Source: Viridibacillus soli (GTDB taxonomy: Bacteria; Bacillota; Bacilli; Bacillales_A; Planococcaceae). From it: a DNA stretch of 64,000 bases. The position numbers and the translations under genes were made by a program. A model generated the notes under the pieces. It ran no database searches and had not been told where the DNA came from. It saw only the letters and a list, made by a program, of their open reading frames with translations. This document shows, in pieces, positions 37,288 to 46,196 of this stretch (position 1 is its first letter; each line of letters begins with the position of its first letter). The stretch lies in the NCBI RefSeq assembly GCF_016612995.1, contig NZ_JAEOAH010000012.1, positions 1 through 64,000 of the forward strand. The letters are read 5' to 3'.

Positions 37288-39993
37288 ATGGCAATCAAAA
37301 ACTTGCACAACAGCCGCTCTTCATTTGAAGTTAATGGTAAGCAATACAATTATTACCGTTTAGCTGCAATCGAAGAAGCTGGTATCGCAACAGTATCACG
37401 CCTTCCTTATTCAATCAAAGTTTTATTAGAATCTGTTTTACGTCAATACGACGGCTATGTAATCAAAGAAGATCATGTTGATCAACTAGCAAAATGGGGC
37501 GCAGATGTAGACCCTAATGCTGAAGTACCATTCAAACCTTCACGCGTAGTATTACAAGATTTCACTGGTGTACCAGTAGTAGTTGACTTAGCATCACTAC
37601 GTTCTGCAATGAAAGAAATGGGTGGAGATCCTGAAGTGATCAACCCTGCAATTCCTGTTGACCTTGTAATTGACCACTCTGTACAAGTAGATAAATACGG
37701 TACTGCTACAGCTTTACAAGCGAATATGGACCTTGAATTCGAACGTAACGCTGAACGTTACAACTTCTTAAAATGGGCTCAAACTTCATACAATAACTTC
37801 CGTGCAGTACCACCAGCAACTGGTATCGTTCACCAAGTTAACCTTGAGTATTTAGCTCCAGTTGTACACGTTAACGAAAATGCTGATGGCACATTCGAAA
37901 CGTTCCCAGATTCAGTAGTAGGTACTGACTCTCATACTACAATGATCAATGGTATCGGCGTACTTGGATGGGGCGTAGGTGGTATCGAAGCAGAAGCAGG
38001 TATGTTAGGTCAACCTTCATACTTCCCAGTTCCTGAAGTAATCGGTGTTAAATTAACAGGCGATCTTCCGAACGGAACAACTGCAACTGACTTAGCTCTT
38101 AAAGTAACACAAGTACTACGTGCTAAAGGTGTAGTAAATAAATTCGTTGAGTTCTTCGGACCAGGAATTCCTCAATTACCATTAGCTGACCGTGCAACAA
38201 TTTCAAACATGGCTCCTGAATACGGTGCTACTTGTGGTTACTTCGCAATTGACGAAGAATCATTAAACTACATGCGTCTAACTGGTCGCGATGAAGAACA
38301 TATCCAAGTTGTTGAAACTTACTTAAAAGCTAACAACCTGTTCTTTGATGCAGATTTAGAACCAGTTTACACTGACGTTGTAGAAATCAACCTTGCTGAT
38401 ATCGAACCTAACTTATCAGGTCCTAAACGTCCGCAAGATTTAATTCCTCTTTCAAACATGAAAAAACGTTACCACGAAGTAGTAGTAGCTCCTTCTGGTG
38501 TACAAGGTTTTGGTTTAAAAGAAGACGAATTCACTAAAACTTCAACTGCTAAATTCGCTGAAGGCGATGTAGAAATCCCTGCAGGTGCTGTAGCAATCGC
38601 TGCTATCACTTCTTGTACAAATACATCTAACCCTTACGTATTAATCGCAGCTGGTTTAGTAGCTAAAAAAGCTGTTGAAAAAGGTTTAACTGTTCCAAAA
38701 TGGGTTAAAACTTCATTAGCACCAGGTTCTAAAGTTGTTACTGGATACTTAAACGATTCAGGTTTACAAACTTACCTTGACGAAATCGGTTTTAACACTG
38801 TAGGTTACGGCTGTACTACATGTATCGGTAACTCAGGTCCATTACTTCCTGAAATCGAAGAAGCGATTACTTCAAATGATTTATTCGTAACTTCAGTACT
38901 TTCTGGTAACCGTAACTTTGAAGGTCGTGTACACCCACTTGTAAAAGCTAACTACTTAGCATCACCACCATTAGTTGTTGCTTATGCATTAGCTGGTACA
39001 GTAGATGTAGATCTTCAAAATGATTCATTCGGTAAAGACAAAGATGGCAACGATGTATTCTTCGCTGATATCTGGCCTACAACTGAAGAAATCAACAAAG
39101 TTCTTGGTAAAGTTGTTACACGTGATCTATTCCAAAAAGAATATGCACGCGTATTTGACGAAAACGAAAAATGGAATGAAATTGAAACATCAACTGATTC
39201 TTTATACACATTTGATGAAACATCAACTTACATTCAAAACCCACCATTCTTCCAAAACCTTGCTGCAAAACCGGAAGATATTAAAGGTCTAGAGGGTCTT
39301 CGTGTTATCGCTAGATTCGGCGATTCAATTACAACTGACCATATCTCTCCTGCAGGTGCAATCGGTAAAGATACACCAGCTGGACAATATTTACGTGAAA
39401 ACGGTGTAGAACCACGTAACTTCAACTCTTATGGTTCTCGTCGTGGTAACCATGAAGTAATGATGCGCGGTACATTCGCTAACATCCGTATCCGTAACCA
39501 AGTTGCTCCTGGTACAGAAGGTGGTTACACAACTTACTGGCCAACAAACGAAGTTATGTATATGTATGATGCATGTATGAAATATCAAGAACAAGGTACT
39601 GGTTTAGTAGTTCTTACTGGTAAAGACTACGGAATGGGTTCTTCACGTGACTGGGCTGCGAAAGGTACTAACCTTCTAGGCATTAAAACAGTTATCGCTG
39701 AATCTTACGAACGTATTCACCGTTCAAACCTAGTTATGATGGGTGTTCTTCCACTTCAATTTGTAAATGGACAAAATGCAGATTCTCTTGGCCTAACAGG
39801 TAGAGAAGAAATCTCAGTTAACATCGCTGAAGGCGTTAAACCTCAAGATATCTTAACTGTAACTGCTAAAGCTGAAGATGGTTCTGTAAAAGAATTCCAA
39901 GCTCTTGCTCGTTTCGACTCAGAAGTAGAAGTAGACTACTACCGTAACGGCGGTATCCTACAAATGGTACTTCGTAACAAATTAGCAAAATAA
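37288..39993 (+). CDS. acnA: Aconitate hydratase
   Basis: TCA-cycle enzyme (AcnA/CitB type, 901 residues) interconverting citrate and isocitrate; in Bacillus it can also bind RNA when its cluster is lost. Cluster ligands are in [11 protein letters not shown] and [34 protein letters not shown] and, in the C-terminal swivel domain, [16 protein letters not shown] are intact. GAGGGGG precedes the ATG. It has frequent C-ending codons, as for a highly expressed gene. It stands alone between terminators. Confidence 0.97.
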   Translation: MAIKNLHNSRSSFEVNGKQYNYYRLAAIEEAGIATVSRLPYSIKVLLESVLRQYDGYVIKEDHVDQLAKWGADVDPNAEVPFKPSRVVLQDFTGVPVVVDLASLRSAMKEMGGDPEVINPAIPVDLVIDHSVQVDKYGTATALQANMDLEFERNAERYNFLKWAQTSYNNFRAVPPATGIVHQVNLEYLAPVVHVNENADGTFETFPDSVVGTDSHTTMINGIGVLGWGVGGIEAEAGMLGQPSYFPVPEVIGVKLTGDLPNGTTATDLALKVTQVLRAKGVVNKFVEFFGPGIPQLPLADRATISNMAPEYGATCGYFAIDEESLNYMRLTGRDEEHIQVVETYLKANNLFFDADLEPVYTDVVEINLADIEPNLSGPKRPQDLIPLSNMKKRYHEVVVAPSGVQGFGLKEDEFTKTSTAKFAEGDVEIPAGAVAIAAITSCTNTSNPYVLIAAGLVAKKAVEKGLTVPKWVKTSLAPGSKVVTGYLNDSGLQTYLDEIGFNTVGYGCTTCIGNSGPLLPEIEEAITSNDLFVTSVLSGNRNFEGRVHPLVKANYLASPPLVVAYALAGTVDVDLQNDSFGKDKDGNDVFFADIWPTTEEINKVLGKVVTRDLFQKEYARVFDENEKWNEIETSTDSLYTFDETSTYIQNPPFFQNLAAKPEDIKGLEGLRVIARFGDSITTDHISPAGAIGKDTPAGQYLRENGVEPRNFNSYGSRRGNHEVMMRGTFANIRIRNQVAPGTEGGYTTYWPTNEVMYMYDACMKYQEQGTGLVVLTGKDYGMGSSRDWAAKGTNLLGIKTVIAESYERIHRSNLVMMGVLPLQFVNGQNADSLGLTGREEISVNIAEGVKPQDILTVTAKAEDGSVKEFQALARFDSEVEVDYYRNGGILQMVLRNKLAK

Positions 39994-40028
39994 GATAGGT
40001 TGGGCTCTTTATGAGCCTTCCTTTCTCT

Positions 40029-40075
40029 AAATACATGTGTAGCATATCTTAATGACATGCTACACATGTATTTTT
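40029..40075 (+). terminator. Terminator after acnA
   Basis: AATACATGTGTAGCAT pairs perfectly with ATGCTACACATGTATT, followed by TTTT. Confidence 0.9.
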
Positions 40076-40140
40076 CTGTTTTCAACTGTAAGATTCATCA
40101 TGTTAAGTCATTTTGAGAAATAAGTAGTAGAGGTGTACTA

Positions 40141-42147
40141 ATGAAATCAATTAAAATGCAGCTAACTAAGTCATTCGCTGCAATTACTGTTCTAACTTTA
40201 GTCCTTACTGTACCATTTTCATATGTGAATACAGCATATGCCAAAGAATCAGAAGCACCATTAGAGGAAGTCCAATCGGAAGCTAAATTAGAAGCCGAAG
40301 CGACAGTGCCTAAGCAAGAAATCACAACAATTAAAGAAACACCTGAAACGCCTGTAGCATCAGAGGGAGAACCACCACCTGTTGAAACGCCACAGGAAGA
40401 ACAACTTGTTGAAACACCAGAGGCTAAGTATACATATGTAACAGTGAAAGAAAATAGTGAATTATTCGGACCAAATAATACAACAAATGCGTTATTAAGA
40501 CTAAACAATCCATCGATGATCTACCATGTTAATAGTACAGAAAATGAAAATTGGTATGAATTATCAATTGGTAATAAAGCATATTGGATTGCTCGCGAGA
40601 ATCTACTCGCAGCTGGGCAAGAAAATGTCGCTCCTAGCATCCAACGTGCTATAACTATTACAACAAAGAAGTCCTTTAAAATTTACAGCAAAGCAAGCAC
40701 AAATTCGACTGTTTTAGTTTCGGGTTCGCAAGCAACTACTTTAAAAACGCATAATATTGTAGATAACTATTTTGTAATTAATGTAGGTGATCAAATCGGT
40801 TATATTTCATTTAAAGATGTCGATTTGTCATTTAAAACAACAGATAAAGTCGAAATAGCGAACGAATCAGTGACTTTATATACCGTTTCTAAAGGAAAAT
40901 ATAAAAAAGTCGGTACATTAAAAAAAGGTGCCATTATCAAACCGACAAAAAGATCGAGCAAATATCATTTTATAAATAAGAGCGGAAAGCAATACGCTAT
41001 TCCAATCGCTGGTACAATGCCGACGAAAACTGCAACTTCATTAGCAACATTAAAATCAGCAACTTATCCAGTCACTCTTTATGTCGAAAAAACATCAGCT
41101 GTATATGATAAAAATGGTGTTAAAATCGGCTCTCTAAATAAAGGACAAATCGTGCAATTAAAAGGTATTTCAAAAAGTCACGGCATAATCGAATATTTGG
41201 GCCAATCAGGTTATGTAGATTTAGCTAATTACTATCACAAAAACATCGTTAATCCGACAAAAAACGTCACACATAAAGCTTACTCATACTATGTTCAAGT
41301 TTTCGCTAAACTTTATCCTGAATTCACTTCTCTGGAAAAAATCGGTGAATCAGTTGAAGGGCGTGCAATTTATGCCTTAAAAGTTGGGAATGGAAAGAAA
41401 GAGATTTTAGTTGATGCAGCCATTCACGCACGTGAACATATGACGACAAATGTAGTCATGGAAATGATTGATAACTACTCATACAGCTACAATAAAAACA
41501 CAAGTTTTGCTGGTTATAACGTCCGTAAAACCCTTGATACAACAAGCATTTGGTTTGTTCCAATGATCAACCCAGATGGCGTAACGTTAGTGCAAAACGG
41601 CATTAATAGCATGGCAAATAAAAATCTGATTAAGAAAATTAATAAAAGTTCCAACTATAAACGTTGGAAAGCAAATGCTCACGGTGTGGACTTAAACCGA
41701 AACTTTGATGGTGAATGGAAATACGTAGCGTTCACTCCAAAAACATATAAAGGCTACAAAGGTCCGCGTGTATTCTCTGAACCGGAAGCACAGGCATTAA
41801 GAGACTTCGTCAAACGCCATAAATTTAAATCGGATATCTCTTATCACTCATCCGGTCAAATTTTATATTGGTTCAACTTCCAAAAAGGTGCCAATTACAG
41901 ACGTGATTTAGCATTAACACGTCAAATTAGCCGTGTAACAGGCTATCCAGTCATTCCACCTGTCTTTTCAAAAGGTAGTGGATCATCTGCTGATTGGTTC
42001 ATTATGTCAGAGAAAAAACCAGGAATTACTGTTGAAATCGCGCCATATGCGGGTGAAGGCCCAGTATCTCAAAGGTATTGGAATAGTGTCTGGAAGAAAA
42101 ATAAATCAATCGGTTTATTAGCTGCAAAAGAGGCTAGTAAGCGATAA
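40141..42147 (+). CDS. Secreted zinc carboxypeptidase (M14) with SH3-like repeats
   Basis: A 668-residue exported peptidase. The signal peptide ends near AYA-KES (residue 36), and a Pro/Glu-rich linker follows (to about 95). Several SH3-like repeats (about residues 96-365) probably bind the cell wall. The M14 domain has zinc ligands His429 and Glu432 (AIHAREH), His569 (SYHSSG) and the general base Glu632 (GITVEIAPY), so it should be active. It may trim cell-wall peptides or scavenge peptides; the substrate is unknown. Monocistronic, with a weak AGAGGTG site. Confidence 0.9.
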   Translation: MKSIKMQLTKSFAAITVLTLVLTVPFSYVNTAYAKESEAPLEEVQSEAKLEAEATVPKQEITTIKETPETPVASEGEPPPVETPQEEQLVETPEAKYTYVTVKENSELFGPNNTTNALLRLNNPSMIYHVNSTENENWYELSIGNKAYWIARENLLAAGQENVAPSIQRAITITTKKSFKIYSKASTNSTVLVSGSQATTLKTHNIVDNYFVINVGDQIGYISFKDVDLSFKTTDKVEIANESVTLYTVSKGKYKKVGTLKKGAIIKPTKRSSKYHFINKSGKQYAIPIAGTMPTKTATSLATLKSATYPVTLYVEKTSAVYDKNGVKIGSLNKGQIVQLKGISKSHGIIEYLGQSGYVDLANYYHKNIVNPTKNVTHKAYSYYVQVFAKLYPEFTSLEKIGESVEGRAIYALKVGNGKKEILVDAAIHAREHMTTNVVMEMIDNYSYSYNKNTSFAGYNVRKTLDTTSIWFVPMINPDGVTLVQNGINSMANKNLIKKINKSSNYKRWKANAHGVDLNRNFDGEWKYVAFTPKTYKGYKGPRVFSEPEAQALRDFVKRHKFKSDISYHSSGQILYWFNFQKGANYRRDLALTRQISRVTGYPVIPPVFSKGSGSSADWFIMSEKKPGITVEIAPYAGEGPVSQRYWNSVWKKNKSIGLLAAKEASKR

Positions 42148-42150
42148 GTA

Positions 42151-42183
42151 AAAGACGAAGCGTAATGGCTTCGTCTTTTTTTA
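42151..42183 (+). terminator. Terminator after the M14 peptidase gene
   Basis: AAAGACGAAGC and GCTTCGTCTTT form an 11-base-pair stem followed by a T-run. Confidence 0.92.
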
Positions 42184-42304
42184 AGCCCTCAGGACAAATA
42201 TAAAGTGCAAATTCAATAGAATGATGTCGAAATACGCTGTATATAGCGCTTTTATAAGTATTTTAAGATAGACTTCTGTATAATGGATATATGAGGTGAA
42301 GAAA

Positions 42305-42730
42305 ATGTTTGTTAGTAACAAAGAGGTAGAAATCCGCTATGCTGAAACTGATCAAATGGGGGTTGTCTATCATTCAAATTATATTATTTGGCTTGAATTA
42401 GGACGCACACAGTTAATCCGTGATTTAGGATTTTCAGTTACCCAGCTAGAGGAAAATGGTTATGTATCGCCAGTTATGGATATATCGATTCAATATAAAG
42501 CTGCGATGCGTTACGGTCAAGTAGCAACAGTACGAACTTGGATTGAATCCCACAGTAAGTTACGCTCAGTATATGGCTATGAAGTTCTTCATGAAGATGG
42601 CACTGTTGCGATAACGGCAAAATCCGAACATATTTTAGTGAAAAAAGAAAACTTCCGTCCTGTTTCTTTATCAAAAGTAGACCCTTTATGGGATGAAAAA
42701 TACAAAGAAGTCGTTAGAAAAGAAGATTAA
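42305..42730 (+). CDS. yneP: Hotdog-fold acyl-CoA thioesterase (YneP type)
   Basis: A 141-residue 4-hydroxybenzoyl-CoA thioesterase-like protein with the signature AETDQMGVVYHSNYIIWLELGR, including the catalytic Asp of the family. ATG 42305 follows GAGGTGAAG; the GTG at 42296 overlaps that site. The next gene begins within its stop codon (TAATG), showing coupling. The substrate is not evident. Position after aconitase matches YneP in B. subtilis. Confidence 0.88.
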   Translation: MFVSNKEVEIRYAETDQMGVVYHSNYIIWLELGRTQLIRDLGFSVTQLEENGYVSPVMDISIQYKAAMRYGQVATVRTWIESHSKLRSVYGYEVLHEDGTVAITAKSEHILVKKENFRPVSLSKVDPLWDEKYKEVVRKED

Positions 42731-43026
42731 TGGCACTAGGTGTGACAAGAGATGAACTGAAATTATGGAAAGAGCGTGTGGAGGCTTGCGAAATTGCTTT
42801 TCTGACGCATTATTGGAAGGACGAGCGTTTTCCAGGTTGTAAAACGGTGACAAAAGCTGGTTGTGCGGATGTCGAAAAACTCATCAAATGGGGAGCAAAC
42901 TACAGTTTAAAGCCAGAGTGGATTGATTATAAGCATTATCCACATTTCGACCTTTTTGGCGACTATGAGCGTCAAATTTTGATTAATGAAGGGCAAATGC
43001 AGCAGTATAAACGCTTTTATGCATAA
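42730..43026 (+). CDS. yneQ: YneQ-like conserved protein
   Basis: A 98-residue cytoplasmic protein with three cysteines (ACEIAF, PGCKTV, AGCADV) and Trp- and Tyr-rich segments. No enzymatic motif is recognised. It starts in the overlap TAATG with yneP and corresponds in place to B. subtilis yneQ. Function unknown. A terminator follows. Confidence 0.75.
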   Translation: MALGVTRDELKLWKERVEACEIAFLTHYWKDERFPGCKTVTKAGCADVEKLIKWGANYSLKPEWIDYKHYPHFDLFGDYERQILINEGQMQQYKRFYA

Positions 43027-43027
43027 C

Positions 43028-43060
43028 AAAAGCATGGTGCAAAAGGCGCCATGCTCTTTG
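43028..43060. terminator. Terminator between yneQ and yneR
   Basis: AAAGCATGG and CCATGCTCTTT form the stem. It lies between convergent genes. Confidence 0.75.
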
Positions 43061-43069
43061 TTTGTCTTA

Positions 43070-43366
43070 TTAAGCTTCTTTTTTATACTCATACTTGATC
43101 TCATCAAGTGTTTCGTTTACTAAGACGTGCAAATCATGATTGTCGAAAAACCACATATCATCCTCTTCGATGTAGAAAAGGCTATTGTTTTTTTCTAACG
43201 TGACTGCAGGATTCATGGACTGTTCACGGTTCATGCCGAGTGAAAAGCCTTCATGTAAGGGGCTTGAGCCGCCATAGCGTGCATAAAAACGAATTTGATC
43301 CCCAGTATCTAGTTCCATTTCTTCTTCAAACCATTTCAATGCTTCTTCTGATACGACAATTTTCAT
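43070..43366 (-). CDS. yneR: HesB-like protein without Fe-S cysteines (YneR type)
   Basis: A 98-residue protein with the HesB/IscA-like fold pattern (IVVSEEALKWFEEEM, DQIRFYARYGG). It contains no cysteine at all, so the three cluster ligands of IscA are missing and it cannot be a classical cluster scaffold. ATG 43366 follows GGGAG. The convergent position next to yneQ and beside plsY matches YneR of B. subtilis. Confidence 0.85.
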   Translation of the reverse strand: MKIVVSEEALKWFEEEMELDTGDQIRFYARYGGSSPLHEGFSLGMNREQSMNPAVTLEKNNSLFYIEEDDMWFFDNHDLHVLVNETLDEIKYEYKKEA

Positions 43367-43387
43367 GTGGTGCACACTCCCTGTATG

Positions 43388-43990
43388 TTATATCCACTTT
43401 ACCTTAGGCTCAGTGCCGGCTTTAATCCGTGCAATATTCGCACGATGTCTGTAGAAAATAAAGGCTGCAAGGGTTGTAATAATTAATAATAAAAAATAGT
43501 CTTGCTCAAAGAACATATATATAATAGCATATACAAAAGCTACTACAGACGCAAACATAGAAGCAAAGCTGACCATCTTGGATACTTTTAAGCAAAGTAT
43601 GAATGCTACAACTAAGAGGATGAAGATCGGCCAATGGTAGCCTAGTACTACACCTGCAGATGTTGCTACCGCTTTACCACCACGGAATTTTGCGAATACA
43701 GGGAACATATGACCAATAACCGCAATAGATCCTGCAATGAGTGGATGGATTCCGCTATCAGCAAAGAACACAAGTGACGCTAAAATAGTCGCTGCAGTTC
43801 CTTTGAGGATGTCCATAAGTGTCACAACAATACCTGCTTTTTTTCCAAGTATACGGAAAGTATTGGTGGCACCTAAGTTTCCGCTACCTTGCTCGCGGAT
43901 ATCCGTTTTGTAAAAAAGTTGGCCAATCCATAAACCTGAAGGAATAGAACCTATCAAGTAAGTCAAAATGATTAATAGAATCGTATTCAT
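43388..43990 (-). CDS. plsY: Glycerol-3-phosphate acyltransferase PlsY
   Basis: Polytopic enzyme of 200 residues that transfers the acyl group from acyl-phosphate to glycerol-3-phosphate, starting phospholipid synthesis. The three conserved loops are visible: YLIGSIPSGLWIG, EQGSGNLGATNTFRILGKK, and AKFRGGKAVATSAGV. AAGGAG precedes the ATG. It is transcribed away from parE, with yneR 22 bases downstream, as in B. subtilis. Confidence 0.95.
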   Translation of the reverse strand: MNTILLIILTYLIGSIPSGLWIGQLFYKTDIREQGSGNLGATNTFRILGKKAGIVVTLMDILKGTAATILASLVFFADSGIHPLIAGSIAVIGHMFPVFAKFRGGKAVATSAGVVLGYHWPIFILLVVAFILCLKVSKMVSFASMFASVVAFVYAIIYMFFEQDYFLLLIITTLAAFIFYRHRANIARIKAGTEPKVKWI

Positions 43991-44151
43991 AAAAAACTCC
44001 TTGTAATTTTAGTAGTTGGTACTAATAGTTTATCATAATACTATATTAGTACACAATGTACACATCTTCTTAGAGTATTATCTTATTCTTATTTTGCTTT
44101 AGATTCAACGTTTGGTACAATAAACTCTGTATGAAATTAAATTACGACTTG

Positions 44152-44180
44152 TTGACAGGCAACGAGAAAGTGCGTAATAT
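44152..44180 (+). promoter_or_regulatory. SigmaA-type promoter of parE-parC
   Basis: TTGACA at 44152-44157 and TAATAT at 44175-44180 with 17-base spacing. The parE ribosome binding site is about 25 bases further on. Confidence 0.78.
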
Positions 44181-44222
44181 GATTTTGAGTAGAACGGGTG
44201 TTTGTATTTAGGGGGAATTTTT

Positions 44223-46196
44223 TTGACAGATAAACAAACAGTCATGTCTTACAATGATGATGCGATACAAGTACTAGAAGGACTAGAAGCTGTTCGTAAA
44301 CGTCCGGGTATGTATATCGGTTCAACTGATAGCCGAGGATTACACCATCTTGTTTATGAAATTGTCGACAACGCAGTCGATGAAGCGTTAGCTGGCTTTG
44401 GTTCACATATCATTGTGAAAATTCACGAAGATCAAAGTATAAGTGTACGTGACTTCGGTCGAGGAATGCCTACAGGTACACATAAAACAGGCAAACCAAC
44501 ACCGGAAGTTATTTTTACCATTCTGCACGCAGGTGGTAAATTTGGACAAGGTGGCTACAAAACAAGTGGTGGATTGCATGGTGTTGGTGCTTCCGTAGTG
44601 AATGCTCTTTCATCATGGCTTGAAGTGACAATTCACCGTGCCGGTACAAAATATAAAATGCGCTTTGAAAATGGTGGTAAACCCGCTACAACATTAGAGA
44701 AATTAGGGGCAACAAAGGAAACGGGAACAGCTATTCATTTCCATCCTGATGACACAATTTTCTCAGCGACAAAATATAATTTTGACACCCTTGCTGAACG
44801 TTTGAGAGAATCCGCCTTTTTATTAAAAGGCTTGAAAATTGAATTAATCGAAGAACAAACAGGCAATCATGAAACGTATCATTATGAAAACGGTATCGAG
44901 GCTTTCGTTACTTACTTGAACGAAGAAAAAGACGTATTACACCCAGTTAAATACGTTGAGGGAGCGCAAGACGAAATTGAAGTCGAATTCGCGTTCCAAT
45001 TCAACGATGGCTACTCAGAAACGATTTTATCTTTCGTTAACAACGTTCGTACTCGTGACGGCGGCACACATGAGACCGGTGCAAGAGCGGCCATGACACG
45101 TGTCTTCAATGAATATGCGCGTAAAATTGGTCTAATCAAAGAAAAAGACAAAAACTTAGACGGCTCTGATATTCGCGAAGGCTTAGCAGCAATTATTTCC
45201 GTTCGTATCCCTGAAAATTTACTACAGTTTGAAGGACAAACGAAAGGCAAGCTAGGTACAAGTGAAGCGAGAAGTGTTGTCGATTCTGTCGTATCTGAGA
45301 AATTACTTTATGTGCTAGAGGAAAATGCAGAACTAAGTGCCTCCCTTGTACGTAAAGCGATTCGTGCGCAACAAGTTCGAGAAGCAGCTCGAAAAGCTCG
45401 TGAGGACGCACGAAATGGTAAAAAGAATAAGAAATCTAGTGCATTATTATCTGGTAAGTTAACACCAGCGCAATCTCGAAACGCTGCAAAAAATGAATTA
45501 TATCTTGTCGAAGGTGACTCTGCGGGCGGTTCAGCAAAACAAGGCCGTGACCGTACATTCCAAGCGATTTTGCCGCTCCGTGGTAAAGTAATCAATACGG
45601 AAAAAGCAAAATTACAAGATATTTTGAAAAATGAAGAAATCGCAACGATTATTCATGCTGTTGGAGCTGGTGTAGGGGCAGACTTCACAATTGATGATGC
45701 AGCTTACGATAAAGTCATCATCATGACCGATGCCGATACAGATGGTGCCCATATCCAAGTACTACTATTGACTTTCTTCTACCGCTATATGAAACCACTC
45801 ATTGAAGCTGGTAAAGTATATATCGCACTACCACCACTTTATAAAGTGTCTAAAGGTGCAGGTAAAAAAGAAGTAATGGAATATGCTTGGACTGAAAAAG
45901 ATTTAAAACAAGCGATCAATAAAATTGGTAAAGGCTATATTCTACAACGATATAAAGGTCTCGGTGAGATGAATGCCGACCAATTATGGGATACAACGAT
46001 GAATCCAGAAACAAGAACATTAATCCGCGTTAAAATCGACGATGGTGCGCGTGCTGAACGCCGTGTTACAACATTAATGGGTGATAAAGTAGAGCCACGT
46101 CGTAAATGGATTGAATCAAACGTCGATTTCGGTCTAGAAGAAGACTCCAATATTCTTGACAATGAATTCATTCAAAATGAGGAGGACTTAGTATGA
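44223..46196 (+). CDS. parE: DNA topoisomerase IV subunit B
   Basis: ATPase subunit of the chromosome-decatenating topoisomerase, 657 residues. GHKL ATPase motifs are EIVDNAVDEALAG and GRGMPTG/GLHGVGASVVNALS. The Toprim part shows EGDSAGGSAKQGRDR, PLRGKVINTEKA and DTDGAHIQ. It starts at TTG 44223, six bases after AGGGGGA; the TTG at 44202 precedes that site. Its stop overlaps the parC start by four bases. Confidence 0.96.
   Translation: MTDKQTVMSYNDDAIQVLEGLEAVRKRPGMYIGSTDSRGLHHLVYEIVDNAVDEALAGFGSHIIVKIHEDQSISVRDFGRGMPTGTHKTGKPTPEVIFTILHAGGKFGQGGYKTSGGLHGVGASVVNALSSWLEVTIHRAGTKYKMRFENGGKPATTLEKLGATKETGTAIHFHPDDTIFSATKYNFDTLAERLRESAFLLKGLKIELIEEQTGNHETYHYENGIEAFVTYLNEEKDVLHPVKYVEGAQDEIEVEFAFQFNDGYSETILSFVNNVRTRDGGTHETGARAAMTRVFNEYARKIGLIKEKDKNLDGSDIREGLAAIISVRIPENLLQFEGQTKGKLGTSEARSVVDSVVSEKLLYVLEENAELSASLVRKAIRAQQVREAARKAREDARNGKKNKKSSALLSGKLTPAQSRNAAKNELYLVEGDSAGGSAKQGRDRTFQAILPLRGKVINTEKAKLQDILKNEEIATIIHAVGAGVGADFTIDDAAYDKVIIMTDADTDGAHIQVLLLTFFYRYMKPLIEAGKVYIALPPLYKVSKGAGKKEVMEYAWTEKDLKQAINKIGKGYILQRYKGLGEMNADQLWDTTMNPETRTLIRVKIDDGARAERRVTTLMGDKVEPRRKWIESNVDFGLEEDSNILDNEFIQNEEDLV

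Noticed and set aside
40098-40508. Minus-strand open frame of 136 codons
   Set aside because: It is a mirror of the Pro/Glu-rich linker of the M14 peptidase, where codon bias produces long antisense frames.
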